Under the pieces are notes generated by a model. That model saw nothing but the letters and a program-made list of their open reading frames with translations, was not told the DNA's origin and made no database searches. From Rhodococcus sp. KRD197 (GTDB taxonomy: Bacteria; Actinomycetota; Actinomycetes; Mycobacteriales; Mycobacteriaceae), in assembly GCF_017168235.1 (NCBI RefSeq), contig NZ_JABFAO010000005.1, forward strand, positions 1 through 64,000: DNA of 64,000 nt. The letters are read 5' to 3'. Positions 48,368-57,982 of this stretch are shown here, one piece after another. A program made the position numbers and the translations under genes. The stretch's first letter is position 1, and each line of letters opens with the position of its first letter.

Positions 48368-49135
48368 CTACGTCGTCATGTTGAACGGCTCGGGTGAGCT
48401 ACGCAGCTCACCCAGTTGAGCGATCACCTTGTACGAGCCCGGGCCCACCGGCACGCGCTCTTCGCCACAGCCCGGAATCGAGTTGGTGCCGGACCACTTC
48501 ACGGTGAACCCTGCTTGCTCACCGGGTCCGAAGGTCCGCAGGTCGGACTGGGCGTCCGGGAAGCAGTCGGTGTTGGACCAGATGCGCTGATCGTCGAGTG
48601 TGGAGACGAGCACTCGCTGCAGACCGGCCCCGACATCGCGCTGGCATTCTTGCGCGCTGATGTTGGTGATGACGACGGTGAATCCGGGCTCCTCGCCCAC
48701 GCGGTACGACGGCTTGTCCGGAGTGGCCTTGATCGCCAGGCTCTGATCCGAGCATTGATTTCCGACCACCGGAGCAGGAGCATTCGAGTTCCCGCCGGAA
48801 CCGGATACCGCAGTGTCCGAGCCCGATGCCCCAGAACCCGATGCCCCAGAACCCGTCGAACCGGAACCGCCACCGGAGCTGGCCGCCCCACCCGATCCTG
48901 CACCCGACGAATCGGCCTCGGAGTCGTCCTCCTGAGACGGGGAGGAGCTCGGGGTCGGCGTCGGATTCACGGCCGACACCACACCGGCAGGCTGAGACTG
49001 CTGATCTTCGCTGCCGCCACCGAGGGAGGCGATGAACCACACGATCAAACCGAGCACGACCACAGCCGCACCGATGGCGAGCGCACGGCGGCGCCAGTAG
49101 ATTTCGGGAGGCAAAGGCCCGGTTGGTTCCAACAC
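48368..49135 (-). CDS. Conserved membrane protein (Rv3587c position) with Ser/Gly-rich linker
   Basis: The 255-residue protein has one N-terminal transmembrane helix (about 17-39), an extracytoplasmic low-complexity linker rich in Ser, Gly and Ala (with GSGASGSGASGS-type repeats encoded by 15-bp units), and a C-terminal immunoglobulin-like beta domain (YRVGEEPGFTVVITNIS) with two Cys pairs. A counterpart sits beside disA in M. tuberculosis (Rv3587c). No function is assigned; the linker suggests a surface-exposed domain. Confidence 0.75.
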   Translation of the reverse strand: MLEPTGPLPPEIYWRRRALAIGAAVVVLGLIVWFIASLGGGSEDQQSQPAGVVSAVNPTPTPSSSPSQEDDSEADSSGAGSGGAASSGGGSGSTGSGASGSGASGSDTAVSGSGGNSNAPAPVVGNQCSDQSLAIKATPDKPSYRVGEEPGFTVVITNISAQECQRDVGAGLQRVLVSTLDDQRIWSNTDCFPDAQSDLRTFGPGEQAGFTVKWSGTNSIPGCGEERVPVGPGSYKVIAQLGELRSSPEPFNMTT

Positions 49136-49206
49136 AGAACAACCGTATGCGTCAGCAGCTCAGGTGTCGGTCAAGCGCAGACCGCGTGTCGTGCCGCAAG
49201 CTTGTT

Positions 49207-49842
49207 TTACTCGGGCAGCTCGCCGATATCGCCGATCACTTCACGCAGACGTGCGCTGCCCTCGGACAAGCGGTAGGTCAATCCGACGATCGCCAGTTCG
49301 CCGGCGCCGACCTTGTCGGCGATGATCCGCGAACGCTGCATCATCAGGTTGCCGGTCTCTTCGACGTGCCGTGCCTCGAACTCGTCGACGCCCGTGTAGC
49401 CATCGCGGCGAGCCGAGAGTATCGAGGGCGTCACACGCTCGACGACGTCGCGAATGTAACCGCCGGGGAGGTCTCCCGAATCGAGTGCATCGATCGTTGC
49501 CTTGACGGCCCCGCACTGGTCGTGGCCGAGTACGACGATCAGCGGAACGCCGAGTACGGCGACGCCGTACTCGATGGATCCGAGGACGGACGAGTCGATC
49601 GTGTGACCGGCCGTGCGCACCACGAACATGTCACCGAGCCCCTGATCGAAGATGATCTCGGCCGCGACACGAGAATCAGCGCATCCGAAGAGCACGGCAC
49701 TCGGGTGCTGGCCCCCGGTCAGGCGCTCGCGGTCGGCGACGCCTTGGCTGGGATGCAGCGACTCACCGTTGACGAACCGCTGGTTACCCTCCTTGAGAGA
49801 CTTCCACGCTGTGACGGGACTCGTTGCAGACATAGGTGCCAT
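49207..49842 (-). CDS. Beta-class carbonic anhydrase
   Basis: The 211-residue enzyme interconverts CO2 and bicarbonate with zinc. The ligands are C54 (GCADSR, with D56/R58 as the catalytic dyad), H107 and C110 (GHDQCGA). The ATG at 49842 has GAGG four bases upstream and is preferred over an ATG nine bases downstream. It is the counterpart of M. tuberculosis Rv3588c. Confidence 0.93.
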   Translation of the reverse strand: MAPMSATSPVTAWKSLKEGNQRFVNGESLHPSQGVADRERLTGGQHPSAVLFGCADSRVAAEIIFDQGLGDMFVVRTAGHTIDSSVLGSIEYGVAVLGVPLIVVLGHDQCGAVKATIDALDSGDLPGGYIRDVVERVTPSILSARRDGYTGVDEFEARHVEETGNLMMQRSRIIADKVGAGELAIVGLTYRLSEGSARLREVIGDIGELPE

Positions 49843-49905
49843 TGTGCCTCGACCGTCCACCGGCGGCGAGTCGGGCCAGGCAAATACAAATTAGTGGGGT
49901 GGACT

Positions 49906-50811
49906 GTGACGAGCGGGAGCGGTACTGCGCGCGGTGTCGGCGCCGCGGTGCTCGCTGCCGTGCTGTTCGGGGTGATCTTCTACCTCTCCGGGGTGACGGA
50001 TGCCTCGACCGAGGTTGTGTTCGGCTGGCGAATCGTGCTGACGTTCGCCTGCTATGCACTCGTGTTGCTTCATCCCGCAGCGCGGACGCTGTTGTGTGCG
50101 GCCTGGGCGGCAATGACCCGCACACGGTGGCTGCCACCGATGTTCCTGCTGCTGTGCGCACTTGTGGGCGTGCAGTTGTGGATGTTCTCTTGGGCGCCTT
50201 CGCATGGGCATGCCCTCGATGCTTCTCTCGGGTTCTTGCTACTACCGCTTGTGCTGGTACTCGGCGGACGGATCGCCCTGAGGGCCGAGATCACGCGGGG
50301 ACAATGGATCGCAGTCGGAATCACCGGACTCGCGGTGGCGGTCAAGATCGCGCTCACGCCGGTGCTGTCATGGGTGACGTTTGCGATCTGCCTGGGATAC
50401 CCCGCCTATTTCGTGCTGCGCCGCCGCTTGGGGCTGGACAGCCCGATGGCTTTCGGATTGGAGGTCACGGTCCTGGCTCCGGCCGCTGGAGTGCTGATTC
50501 TTGCCGGAGACAAGCATCCCAGTGGCATAGCGGGCGGGTTCGCGCTGGTGGTAGTGGGCATCGCCGGAGCCGGCGCAATGGCGGCCTACCTGGCAGCTTC
50601 TCGGTTGTTGTCGCTGCCCCTGTTCGGGCTGCTCGGCTACCTCGAGCCGGTCGGCCTCGTAGCTGTGGGACTACTCCTCGGCGAGCGGATGCGCGGCATC
50701 GAGCTCATCGTCTACGCAATGCTCGCCGTGGCATTGGCGATACTTGCAGTCGACGGCTACCGGGTTGCCCGACGCCAGCCACTGACTCATCTCACGACAG
50801 CGCCGGCGTGA
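49906..50811 (+). CDS. RarD-type EamA permease
   Basis: The 301-residue membrane protein has about ten hydrophobic segments and the RarD-like (chloramphenicol-sensitivity) DMT superfamily features: GVIFYLSGVTDASTEVVFGWRI at the start and LGYLEPVGLVAVGLLLGERM near the end. The GTG at 49906 follows GGGGTGG. The substrate is unknown. It is divergent from the carbonic anhydrase gene, with 63 bp between starts. Confidence 0.82.
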   Translation: MTSGSGTARGVGAAVLAAVLFGVIFYLSGVTDASTEVVFGWRIVLTFACYALVLLHPAARTLLCAAWAAMTRTRWLPPMFLLLCALVGVQLWMFSWAPSHGHALDASLGFLLLPLVLVLGGRIALRAEITRGQWIAVGITGLAVAVKIALTPVLSWVTFAICLGYPAYFVLRRRLGLDSPMAFGLEVTVLAPAAGVLILAGDKHPSGIAGGFALVVVGIAGAGAMAAYLAASRLLSLPLFGLLGYLEPVGLVAVGLLLGERMRGIELIVYAMLAVALAILAVDGYRVARRQPLTHLTTAPA

Positions 50812-50933
50812 GATGAGTCCCACGTCGTTGGCTTTCGCTCCGGCCCGGCCACCTACGATCCAATCGCCACAGTTGCCGCGTCATCAGTGGGCCCGAGACA
50901 CCGACAAACGAGAACGAGAGGGTGCATTCACCG

Positions 50934-51845
50934 ATGCCGATCGACAGGGCCGCGCTTCTGGGATGGTTCGACAGCGATGCCCGCGACCTCCCGTGGCGAC
51001 GACCGGGAGTGACGGCGTGGCAGATCCTGATGAGCGAGATCATGCTGCAGCAGACACCGGTATCGCGCGTCGAGCCGATCTGGGAGCAGTGGGTCGAGCG
51101 CTGGCCCGTTCCGTCGGCGATGGCCGCGTCGTCTCAGGCCGAGGTGCTCAGGGCGTGGGGCAAGCTCGGCTACCCCCGTCGGGCGCTTCGGCTGCACGAG
51201 TGCGCGGGCGTGCTCGCCGCCGAACACGGTGACGTCGTTCCGGGTGAGGTCGATACGTTGCTCGGACTTCCCGGGATCGGGGCGTACACCGCGCGCGCTG
51301 TCGCCTGCTTCGCCTACGGGCAGCGGGTACCCGTCGTCGACACCAATGTCAGACGGGTCGTCGCACGAGCGGTGAACGGGGACGCCGAGCCCGGCAATCC
51401 ATCGACGAAACGCGATCTCGCCGACGTGGAGTGCCTGCTTCCCCCGCGGCGCGCAGAAGCAGCCCGCTATTCGGCCGCCCTGATGGAACTCGGTGCGCTG
51501 ATCTGCACCGCGAGGAACCCCGCGTGCCTGCTGTGTCCGCTGCCGGAGTGCTCCTGGATCACGGCCGGTCGCCCCGCCCACACCGGACCGGCGAAGAAGG
51601 TTCAGAAGTTCGCCGGGACCGACCGTCAGGTGCGGGGGAAGCTGATGTCGGTGCTACGGGAAAGCCACGGCCCGGTCGATCGGGCGCAGCTGGACATCGT
51701 CTGGCCCAGCGATCCAGGTCAACGCAACCGCGCCTTGGATTCGCTGCTCGTCGACGGGCTGATCGAGCAGACGGCGTCGGGACTGTTCGCTCTTGCCGGG
51801 GAGGGCGACGCGGCCGATTCAGCCGGTCCGCCCGTCTGCGGCTGA
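50934..51845 (+). CDS. mutY: A/G-specific adenine glycosylase MutY
   Basis: MutY (303 residues) removes adenine mispaired with 8-oxoguanine. The catalytic E35 (MSEIMLQQT), the helix-hairpin-helix LPGIGAYTARAV, D136 (VDTNVRRV) and a four-cysteine Fe-S loop (CTARNPACLLCPLPEC) are visible. The C-terminal NUDIX-like domain is short, as in M. tuberculosis (Rv3589). The ATG at 50934 is preferred over a GTG at 50922 that overlaps the SD region. Confidence 0.92.
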   Translation: MPIDRAALLGWFDSDARDLPWRRPGVTAWQILMSEIMLQQTPVSRVEPIWEQWVERWPVPSAMAASSQAEVLRAWGKLGYPRRALRLHECAGVLAAEHGDVVPGEVDTLLGLPGIGAYTARAVACFAYGQRVPVVDTNVRRVVARAVNGDAEPGNPSTKRDLADVECLLPPRRAEAARYSAALMELGALICTARNPACLLCPLPECSWITAGRPAHTGPAKKVQKFAGTDRQVRGKLMSVLRESHGPVDRAQLDIVWPSDPGQRNRALDSLLVDGLIEQTASGLFALAGEGDAADSAGPPVCG

Positions 51846-51846
51846 A

Positions 51847-52677
51847 TCAGCGCAGAAACTCGACCAGCAGCTTGTTCACCACGTCGGGCCGTTCGAGGTA
51901 GCCGAAGTGACCGGTGTCCGGGATTTCCTCGTACCGAGCACCCGGGATGGCGTGGGCAACCTCGCGGCTCAGGTGAACGGGAATGAGGCGATCGTCAGCG
52001 AAACCGACGACCAACGACGTGGCCGTGATCGCGCGATACGCGGCCAATCGCTCCGACCCAGCTCGCATCTCGAGCCCGATCTGCGCGCGCCTGCCCGCCG
52101 AACGACCGCCGCCCGAGAATTCCAGAACTGCCAGCCAATCGCCGATCGCCTGCTCGTCGCGCAGCGTTGCGGGTGAGAAATTGTTCATCGCGGTAACCGC
52201 AGCCCGGTACGAGGACGGCAGCGTGATACCGGCGTCGTACAGATCGCGCTCGCCCTGCGCCATCGCCTTCTGCATCGCCGAGGAACGACCGTAGGTGGCC
52301 ATCATCACCGCGTGTGACACGAGGTCCGGGCGGGCGAGCGCGAGTTCCTGCGTGACGCGCGCCCCCATCGAGGTGCCGACGACGCGAACCCGTGTTTCAC
52401 CCAGGTGCTCGATGAGCGCTGCGGTGTCCGCGACGAGATCGTCCAGCACCATCGAGTCGAAGCTTTCCGACGACGGCGCAATGCCACGATTGTCGAATGT
52501 GACCACACCGAAGCCCGCTCGAACGAGTGCAGGCACCTGGTGCGCATGCCAGACCCGTCCCGGGCTGCCGGTCCCCATCACCAGAACGACGAGCGGCCCG
52601 GTGCCTTCGCGGTGGTAGTTGATATCAGTACCGTTTATTCGTGCCTGCGTGATCCGTGCCTGCGACATTTGCGTCAT
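51847..52677 (-). CDS. Alpha/beta hydrolase
   Basis: The 276-residue alpha/beta hydrolase has the oxyanion segment VLVMGTGSPGRVWH, the nucleophile elbow GTSMGA, an acid in FADDRLIP and the catalytic His in DTGHFGYLERPD. It overlaps the next hydrolase by ATGA (52677-52674), so the two are cotranslated. The substrate is unknown; ester, lactone or epoxide hydrolysis are possible. Confidence 0.85.
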   Translation of the reverse strand: MTQMSQARITQARINGTDINYHREGTGPLVVLVMGTGSPGRVWHAHQVPALVRAGFGVVTFDNRGIAPSSESFDSMVLDDLVADTAALIEHLGETRVRVVGTSMGARVTQELALARPDLVSHAVMMATYGRSSAMQKAMAQGERDLYDAGITLPSSYRAAVTAMNNFSPATLRDEQAIGDWLAVLEFSGGGRSAGRRAQIGLEMRAGSERLAAYRAITATSLVVGFADDRLIPVHLSREVAHAIPGARYEEIPDTGHFGYLERPDVVNKLLVEFLR

Positions 52678-53429
52678 CGTAGTCCGGCCAGAAAGCCCGA
52701 GACCACCTCGCGATAGCGCTGCGGCTGCTCGTCGTGCACCAGGTGCGCCGAATCCGGCACGAGAACGTAGCTCGAACTGGGCTTGCGCGCATGCATCTCG
52801 GCCATCTGCCCCGGCGGAGTGATTCCCGACGCACCCTCGATCAACAATGTCGGGGCTTCGACGGCGTCCCACTCCGACCAGAAGTGCCGCGTGCCCCACT
52901 CCGACGAGATGGCCTCGAACGTCGACACCTCGCCGTGCAGGTACCAGCCGTCGTCCCGGCGCTCGAACGAGTCGAGGAAGTACTGCCCTGCGACGTCGCC
53001 GAAGTACTCACGCACCTCGTCCTCGGTGGTGAACGGTTGGGGCCAACGCCGAATCAGCGCCGCCCAGGCGTCGGCGGTGCGGCCACGGAAGTCGGGCGCA
53101 ATGTCCTCCACCACCAGGGCCGACACCAGATCGGGCCGAGCCGCTGCCAGACACCACCCGTGCAGTGAACCCATCGAGTGACCGATGACGGTAACGCGCC
53201 CGAGTTCCTCGGCATGGCGAATCAGATCCTCGACGAACGCTTCGGTATCGAGCGAGGACGGTGGCGGCCGCCGGTGCCCCGGTGCGTCATAGGTGTGCAC
53301 GCGACCGAACCGGCGTAGCCACGGAACCTGACGCCGCCACGTCTGCGCGCTGCCCATCAATCCGTGCAACAGCAGGATCGGATCGCCGGATCCACCCTCG
53401 TCGTACAGCATCCCTGCGATCGTAGTCAC
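52674..53429 (-). CDS. Alpha/beta hydrolase, divergent from mhuD
   Basis: The 251-residue hydrolase has LLLHGLMGSAQTWRRQ, the nucleophile elbow GHSMGS, an acid in LIEGASGITPP and the His in DSAHLVHDEQP. The GTG at 53429 is favoured since AGGG lies eight bases upstream; an ATG at 53411 is also possible. It starts only 18 bp from the mhuD start on the other strand. Function is unknown. Confidence 0.83.
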   Translation of the reverse strand: MTTIAGMLYDEGGSGDPILLLHGLMGSAQTWRRQVPWLRRFGRVHTYDAPGHRRPPPSSLDTEAFVEDLIRHAEELGRVTVIGHSMGSLHGWCLAAARPDLVSALVVEDIAPDFRGRTADAWAALIRRWPQPFTTEDEVREYFGDVAGQYFLDSFERRDDGWYLHGEVSTFEAISSEWGTRHFWSEWDAVEAPTLLIEGASGITPPGQMAEMHARKPSSSYVLVPDSAHLVHDEQPQRYREVVSGFLAGLR

Positions 53430-53447
53430 TTCGGTACCCTGGCCGTC

Positions 53448-53777
53448 ATGGCTGTCGTCAAGATCAATGCAATCGACGTTCCCGAAGGTGCCGGACCGGA
53501 GCTCGAGAAAAGATTCGCGGCACGGGCCGGAGCGGTCGAAGGCTCCCCCGGATTCCTGGGGTTCCAACTGCTGCGACCGGTGAAGGGCGAAAAACGCTAC
53601 TTCGTCGTCACGCAGTGGGAGACCGAGGAGGCCTTCCAGGAGTGGGCCGCCGGGCCCGCCAAAGCCGCACACGCCGCCAAGCCAGGCGAGGGTTCCGGTG
53701 AGGGCGCGAAGCCTGTCGCTTCAGGCGCGTCGCTGCTCGAGTTCGAGGTCGTGTTGGACGTGGCCGCGAAGAGCTGA
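53448..53777 (+). CDS. mhuD: MhuD, IsdG-family haem-degrading monooxygenase
   Basis: The 109-residue protein has the antibiotic-biosynthesis-monooxygenase fold of IsdG haem oxygenases. The three residues that define MhuD are present: N7, W66 and H75 (the haem ligand). M. tuberculosis MhuD (Rv3592) degrades haem to mycobilin and releases iron. A Gly/Glu-rich loop (AKPGEGSGEGAKP) follows the His. The ATG at 53448 is 18 bp from the divergent hydrolase start. Confidence 0.93.
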   Translation: MAVVKINAIDVPEGAGPELEKRFAARAGAVEGSPGFLGFQLLRPVKGEKRYFVVTQWETEEAFQEWAAGPAKAAHAAKPGEGSGEGAKPVASGASLLEFEVVLDVAAKS

Positions 53778-53786
53778 CCGCGGCCC

Positions 53787-56075
53787 CTAGCCGAGCGTGT
53801 CGGCAGGAGTTGCCTGCGAGTGCACCATCGCTTCGATGTGTGCGACGAGCGCGTCGAGTTCGTCGGTGGCGACCGCAGGGCCGAAGTAGAACCCCTGCGC
53901 GTCGTCGCACCCCAGGTCGCGGAGCTTGTCGAGCGTCCCTGCGTCCTCGACCCCCTCGGCGACGACTCTCATTCCGAGACTGCGCGCAAGACCGATGGTC
54001 GATCCCACGATCGAGGCATTGATCGACTCGTTGTTCATCTCGGTCACGAAGGACTTGTCGATCTTCAGGGTCTGAACCGGCAGCTCACGCAGATAGGCCA
54101 GCGTGCTGTAGCCCGTTCCGTAATCGTCGATAGCGACGGAGACACCAAGATCCCGCAGCGCGAGCAGAGCGTCGACCGAGCGTCGGGGATCTGTCATTGC
54201 GGTGGTCTCGGTGACCTCGACCTCGACGGCATCGGCGGGGACGTCATGCCTGGCCAGTGCCTGGGAAACCTGTTCGACGAGCGTCGAATCGAGCAGGTTT
54301 CGGACCGACAGGTTGATCGAGACGCGCATCTGTGGCCGAGTGTGCCGCATCTCGGCGCAGCAGCGCAGGGCGTCCTCGAGGACGTAGGCGGTGATAGCCG
54401 GGAGCAGTCCGGTCCGTTCGGCATCGGGGAGAAACGAGTTCGGCGCAAGCAGTCCGTCACGCGGATGTTGCCAGCGCAGTAGCGCTTCGACTCCGCGCAC
54501 GGTGCCCGACTCGATGTTCACGCAGGGCTGGAAGTACACCCTCAACTGGCGTTGCCGCAGTGCGGTGTCGAGTTCGCCGAGCAGGCGCATCTGCTCGTGC
54601 CGGTCCTTGTCCATCGACGGCACGTACACCGATGTGCGTGCGAGCCCGTACTTGGCCGAGGCGAGGGCCACGTGCGCATGTTGTAGCAGTTCCTCCGCAC
54701 CGATAGCGCTGAGCTCGGACGATTCCGCCACCCCGACGGTGGCGTCGAGGGCAACGTTGATATCGCGAACGAACATCGTCCGGCTGACGGCGAGGCGAAG
54801 CTGCTCGGCGCGCTCGGCCGAGCGGACCAGCATGTGGGAGGTATCGGTGACCACGACGAACTGGTCGCCACCGAGCCGTCCCACCACCGAACCAGGCAAC
54901 GAGGCCGAAACCAGGCGCTGTCCGATCTCGCGCAGAACCTGATCTCCCACCGAGTACCCGAATGTCTCGTTGATCTGCGAGAACCGATCGATGTCCACGA
55001 CGAACACCACGACACCGCGGTCAGCGGCTCCGGCTGCGGCCAGGGAGCCGTCGAGCAGAGTGCCGATGCGCGTGCGGTTCGCGAGCCCGGTCACGGGGTC
55101 GGAGACGGCGGCGACGGACAGTGCATCGGCCTGCCGACGCAGCACGGACAGGAAGTACGCCATCCGGGCACCGGCGAGTGCGACTGCCGCCACCGACGTC
55201 CCCAGAATCACCCAGCCCCACTCGCTCACCGGTATGCCTCTGACCAGCTGAATACCCATCACCACCGCGGAGATCAGCATCGCGGCGCTCAACAGTGTCA
55301 GCCTCTTGCGATCGATGGACCGCCGCGGACCGATGAAGTCCTCGTCCGTTGCCCACAATTTCCGAGCCGGATACAGCGCGGCCGCTGCCAGGAGCACATA
55401 CCCGACCAACCATCCGGAGTTCGGAGGCTCGGCGTCGCGGAACGAAGGGTCATCGGCGACGAGGTGCGAGATCCACCCCGTCACCACGAACGACAGAAAC
55501 GCAAGAGCAGTCAGCACGAAGGGGACGGTTCTGGCGCGCTTGGACAGCAGCAGTATCGCCATGAGCGCGAGCAGGAATCCGTCGACGCCGGTATAGAACA
55601 CCACCGGCCAGTATTCGACGAACGCGTCGAATCCCAGCGGCCGCTCGCTTCGGGATCCGACTACGAATATCCACGCCGCCAGCCCCAATCCGCTGGCAAT
55701 GATCAACCCCTCGAGCACATCCTCGATATGGAAGGCGCGTTCACCACCGTGCCGTATCGCCAACATCGCGGCGACGAGGGCGCATTCACCGAGGAGATAG
55801 GCAGTGTCGGCGACAGAGACGAGCGGGATGGGACGTTCCCCGAGAACGTGTACCGCGCAGATGAAGTCGCCGAGCGCCCATCCCACCAGTCCCGCGGTGA
55901 GCAGTCCCCACGAGAGCCGGTTCTCACCGTGACGGTGGTTGCTCGCGAACGCGATAACGAGCAGGCACGCCACCGTCAGGATGGCGTAGAGGGTCACTCG
56001 CGCGAAACCGTTGGGGAGTGCCAGGTATACCGCGACGCCAGCCGCACCCAACACGAGGAACCTAGACCACCTCAT
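53787..56075 (-). CDS. Second membrane GGDEF-EAL protein, GGDQF variant
   Basis: This 762-residue protein repeats the layout of the gene at 17.8-20.0 kb: about eight transmembrane helices (residues 1-310), then GGDEF and EAL domains. The cyclase motif is GGDQF (residues 402-406) with the catalytic Glu replaced by Gln, so cyclase activity is improbable. The EAL motif (530-532) and the other phosphodiesterase residues (TETTA, IDDYGTGYS, LKIDKSF, AEGVED) are intact. The start was placed at ATG 56075 (MRWSRF), before the first helix; a clear SD is lacking. Confidence 0.87.
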   Translation of the reverse strand: MRWSRFLVLGAAGVAVYLALPNGFARVTLYAILTVACLLVIAFASNHRHGENRLSWGLLTAGLVGWALGDFICAVHVLGERPIPLVSVADTAYLLGECALVAAMLAIRHGGERAFHIEDVLEGLIIASGLGLAAWIFVVGSRSERPLGFDAFVEYWPVVFYTGVDGFLLALMAILLLSKRARTVPFVLTALAFLSFVVTGWISHLVADDPSFRDAEPPNSGWLVGYVLLAAAALYPARKLWATDEDFIGPRRSIDRKRLTLLSAAMLISAVVMGIQLVRGIPVSEWGWVILGTSVAAVALAGARMAYFLSVLRRQADALSVAAVSDPVTGLANRTRIGTLLDGSLAAAGAADRGVVVFVVDIDRFSQINETFGYSVGDQVLREIGQRLVSASLPGSVVGRLGGDQFVVVTDTSHMLVRSAERAEQLRLAVSRTMFVRDINVALDATVGVAESSELSAIGAEELLQHAHVALASAKYGLARTSVYVPSMDKDRHEQMRLLGELDTALRQRQLRVYFQPCVNIESGTVRGVEALLRWQHPRDGLLAPNSFLPDAERTGLLPAITAYVLEDALRCCAEMRHTRPQMRVSINLSVRNLLDSTLVEQVSQALARHDVPADAVEVEVTETTAMTDPRRSVDALLALRDLGVSVAIDDYGTGYSTLAYLRELPVQTLKIDKSFVTEMNNESINASIVGSTIGLARSLGMRVVAEGVEDAGTLDKLRDLGCDDAQGFYFGPAVATDELDALVAHIEAMVHSQATPADTLG

Positions 56076-56140
56076 ACTTCGAGTCAGTCCTTCCTGGTCC
56101 CCCAACCATCGATGCGTTTGTCTCCCCGAGCAGAACCCAC

Positions 56141-56178
56141 GATCCGACTGGTATTCGTCACCGAAAACCAGTCGGATC
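56141..56178. repeat. 11-bp inverted repeat with 16-nt loop
   Basis: GATCCGACTGG (56141-56151) and CCAGTCGGATC (56168-56178) are exact complements. The element lies between the end of the MFS gene and the start of the GGDEF-EAL gene. It could be an MFS terminator or an operator for the cyclic-di-GMP gene; no U-tract follows on either strand. Confidence 0.7.
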
Positions 56179-56301
56179 GGCCATGTGATCAAGGATTGCA
56201 GACTTCGCGATCGAACTGTTACCCAGGTATCCCATCTCGAAGGTCGAACCAGAGGACTACCGCTGATCGAAGTCGGGGTTCACTGCGCCGCTGCGCCCCG
56301 G

Positions 56302-57900
56302 CTAGCCGGCTTCCTGGTCCGAGGTTTTCGATCGCCCGGCATCGATCGACGCATATTGGGCCAGCAGTTGCTTCTCCTCGTCGTGTCGAGGGAATGCGAA
56401 GAACACCAGCACCGCACCAGCCAATACGACGACGATGGCCGCCGCGTACGACTTCTGGTCTCCATCGAGGAAAGCTTGTCGCGCTGCTTCGATGATCTGG
56501 TCGCTGTACTGCGGGTATCTTTCGGCCAGGTCGGCGGCGGAAGAAAAAGACTTGGTCAGTACCGCCTGAGTCTGTTCACTGATCTGGTCGGAGTTGGGCG
56601 CACTCGCGATCTGATTCGTCAACGATGCGGCGTAACCCGCCGTGAGCAGAGCCCCGAGTGCGGACTGCATGATGGCCCCGCCGAGATCTCGCTGCAGATC
56701 GGCAGTGCCCGAAGCCATTCCGGCTCGATCTACCGGAACCGCTCCCGTCAGCGAACGAGACGCGGGTGTGCCCGCGAATCCGACGCCTACGCCGAGCAGC
56801 ACGTAGCTGAGGGCTACCAGCAGGAACGACACGTCCTCTTTCCAGGTCGCCCACGCCAGCACGAGGCCGAGGACGATGAAGAGGTACCCCAGCAGGAGCG
56901 TGAACCGAGAACCATGCGATTCGACGAGCTTGGCCGACTGCGGCGCGACGATGACCATTGCGATCGCAGCGGGCAGAGTGGACGCGCCGGCGGCAAGCGT
57001 CGAGTACCCCAGGACGTTCTGTAAGAACTGCTGTCCGACGAAGATGACGCCCATCAGCGAACCGAACACGATGATTCCGGCCAGGGCAGCCACCCAGAAC
57101 GTCCGCCGCTTCGCGACGCGTAGATCGTAGAGCGGGTACTTGGCGCGCGACTGCCTGATGACGAACACGGTCCCGGCGGCGAGAGCGATGAGTCCGAGTC
57201 CGATGGCCATCGTGCCCATTCCGTCGACCGGAGCGAAGTTGATGCTCAGAACCAGAGCTGCGATGAACAGCACCGACACCATGCCACCCAGGTTGTCCAC
57301 CGGATCGGTGGACTCGTTGACATGGGCGGGCACCAACATCGCAGCGAGCACGAGCGCCGCCAACGCCAGCGGCAACGATACGAGGAACACCGAACCCCAG
57401 GGAAAGACTTCGAGAAGAGCCCCGGACAGCAGCGGGCCCAGGGCCGACAGGGCACCGCCCAGCGCCGACCAGAGCGCAATGGCCTTGGTGCGAGCCGGCC
57501 CGGACCACAGTGCGGTGATGAGGGCGAGCGTCGTCGGGTAAGCCAGGCCCGCGGACAGGCCGCCGAGCAACCGCGCCCCGAACAGCACCTCGAAGTTCGG
57601 CGCGAATCCGGCGATGACACACGCGGGCATGGACAGCGCCATACCGAGCACCAGCAGCATCTTGCGGCCGTACCGGTCGCCGAGTGCGCCGAGATACAAC
57701 ACCGAGGCAGCCAGGCCAAGGGAGTAGGCGACCGCGATCAGATTGAGCTGGGTCTGGCTGGCGTCGAAGTCACGTCCGATTTCGGGGAGAGCGACATTCG
57801 CCACCGCCAGGTTCAAGTTCGCCACGGCGGCGACGAGAATGAGAACGAACAACACCAACCCTGCGCGGGCGGGCACCGAGCCCTTGTCGACGGTAGTCAC
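56302..57900 (-). CDS. MFS transporter, DHA-type exporter
   Basis: The 532-residue protein has about 14 hydrophobic segments and the major facilitator motif A-like LGALGDRYGRKMLLVLG (about residues 70-86), consistent with DHA2-type drug/metabolite exporters. A soluble loop of about 80 residues (IASAPNSDQISEQ to QQAFLDGDQ) precedes the last helix. The start is GTG 57900. It is upstream of the c-di-GMP gene on the same strand, 226 bp apart. No substrate can be inferred. Confidence 0.88.
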   Translation of the reverse strand: MTTVDKGSVPARAGLVLFVLILVAAVANLNLAVANVALPEIGRDFDASQTQLNLIAVAYSLGLAASVLYLGALGDRYGRKMLLVLGMALSMPACVIAGFAPNFEVLFGARLLGGLSAGLAYPTTLALITALWSGPARTKAIALWSALGGALSALGPLLSGALLEVFPWGSVFLVSLPLALAALVLAAMLVPAHVNESTDPVDNLGGMVSVLFIAALVLSINFAPVDGMGTMAIGLGLIALAAGTVFVIRQSRAKYPLYDLRVAKRRTFWVAALAGIIVFGSLMGVIFVGQQFLQNVLGYSTLAAGASTLPAAIAMVIVAPQSAKLVESHGSRFTLLLGYLFIVLGLVLAWATWKEDVSFLLVALSYVLLGVGVGFAGTPASRSLTGAVPVDRAGMASGTADLQRDLGGAIMQSALGALLTAGYAASLTNQIASAPNSDQISEQTQAVLTKSFSSAADLAERYPQYSDQIIEAARQAFLDGDQKSYAAAIVVVLAGAVLVFFAFPRHDEEKQLLAQYASIDAGRSKTSDQEAG

Positions 57901-57982
57901 AGGCGCCAGTCAAGCGCAGAGTCCGCAAGTTCGCCTCACCTTCGGCGTGCGAAATCCGCCCTGGATCGCCCTCGCCCCGCCC

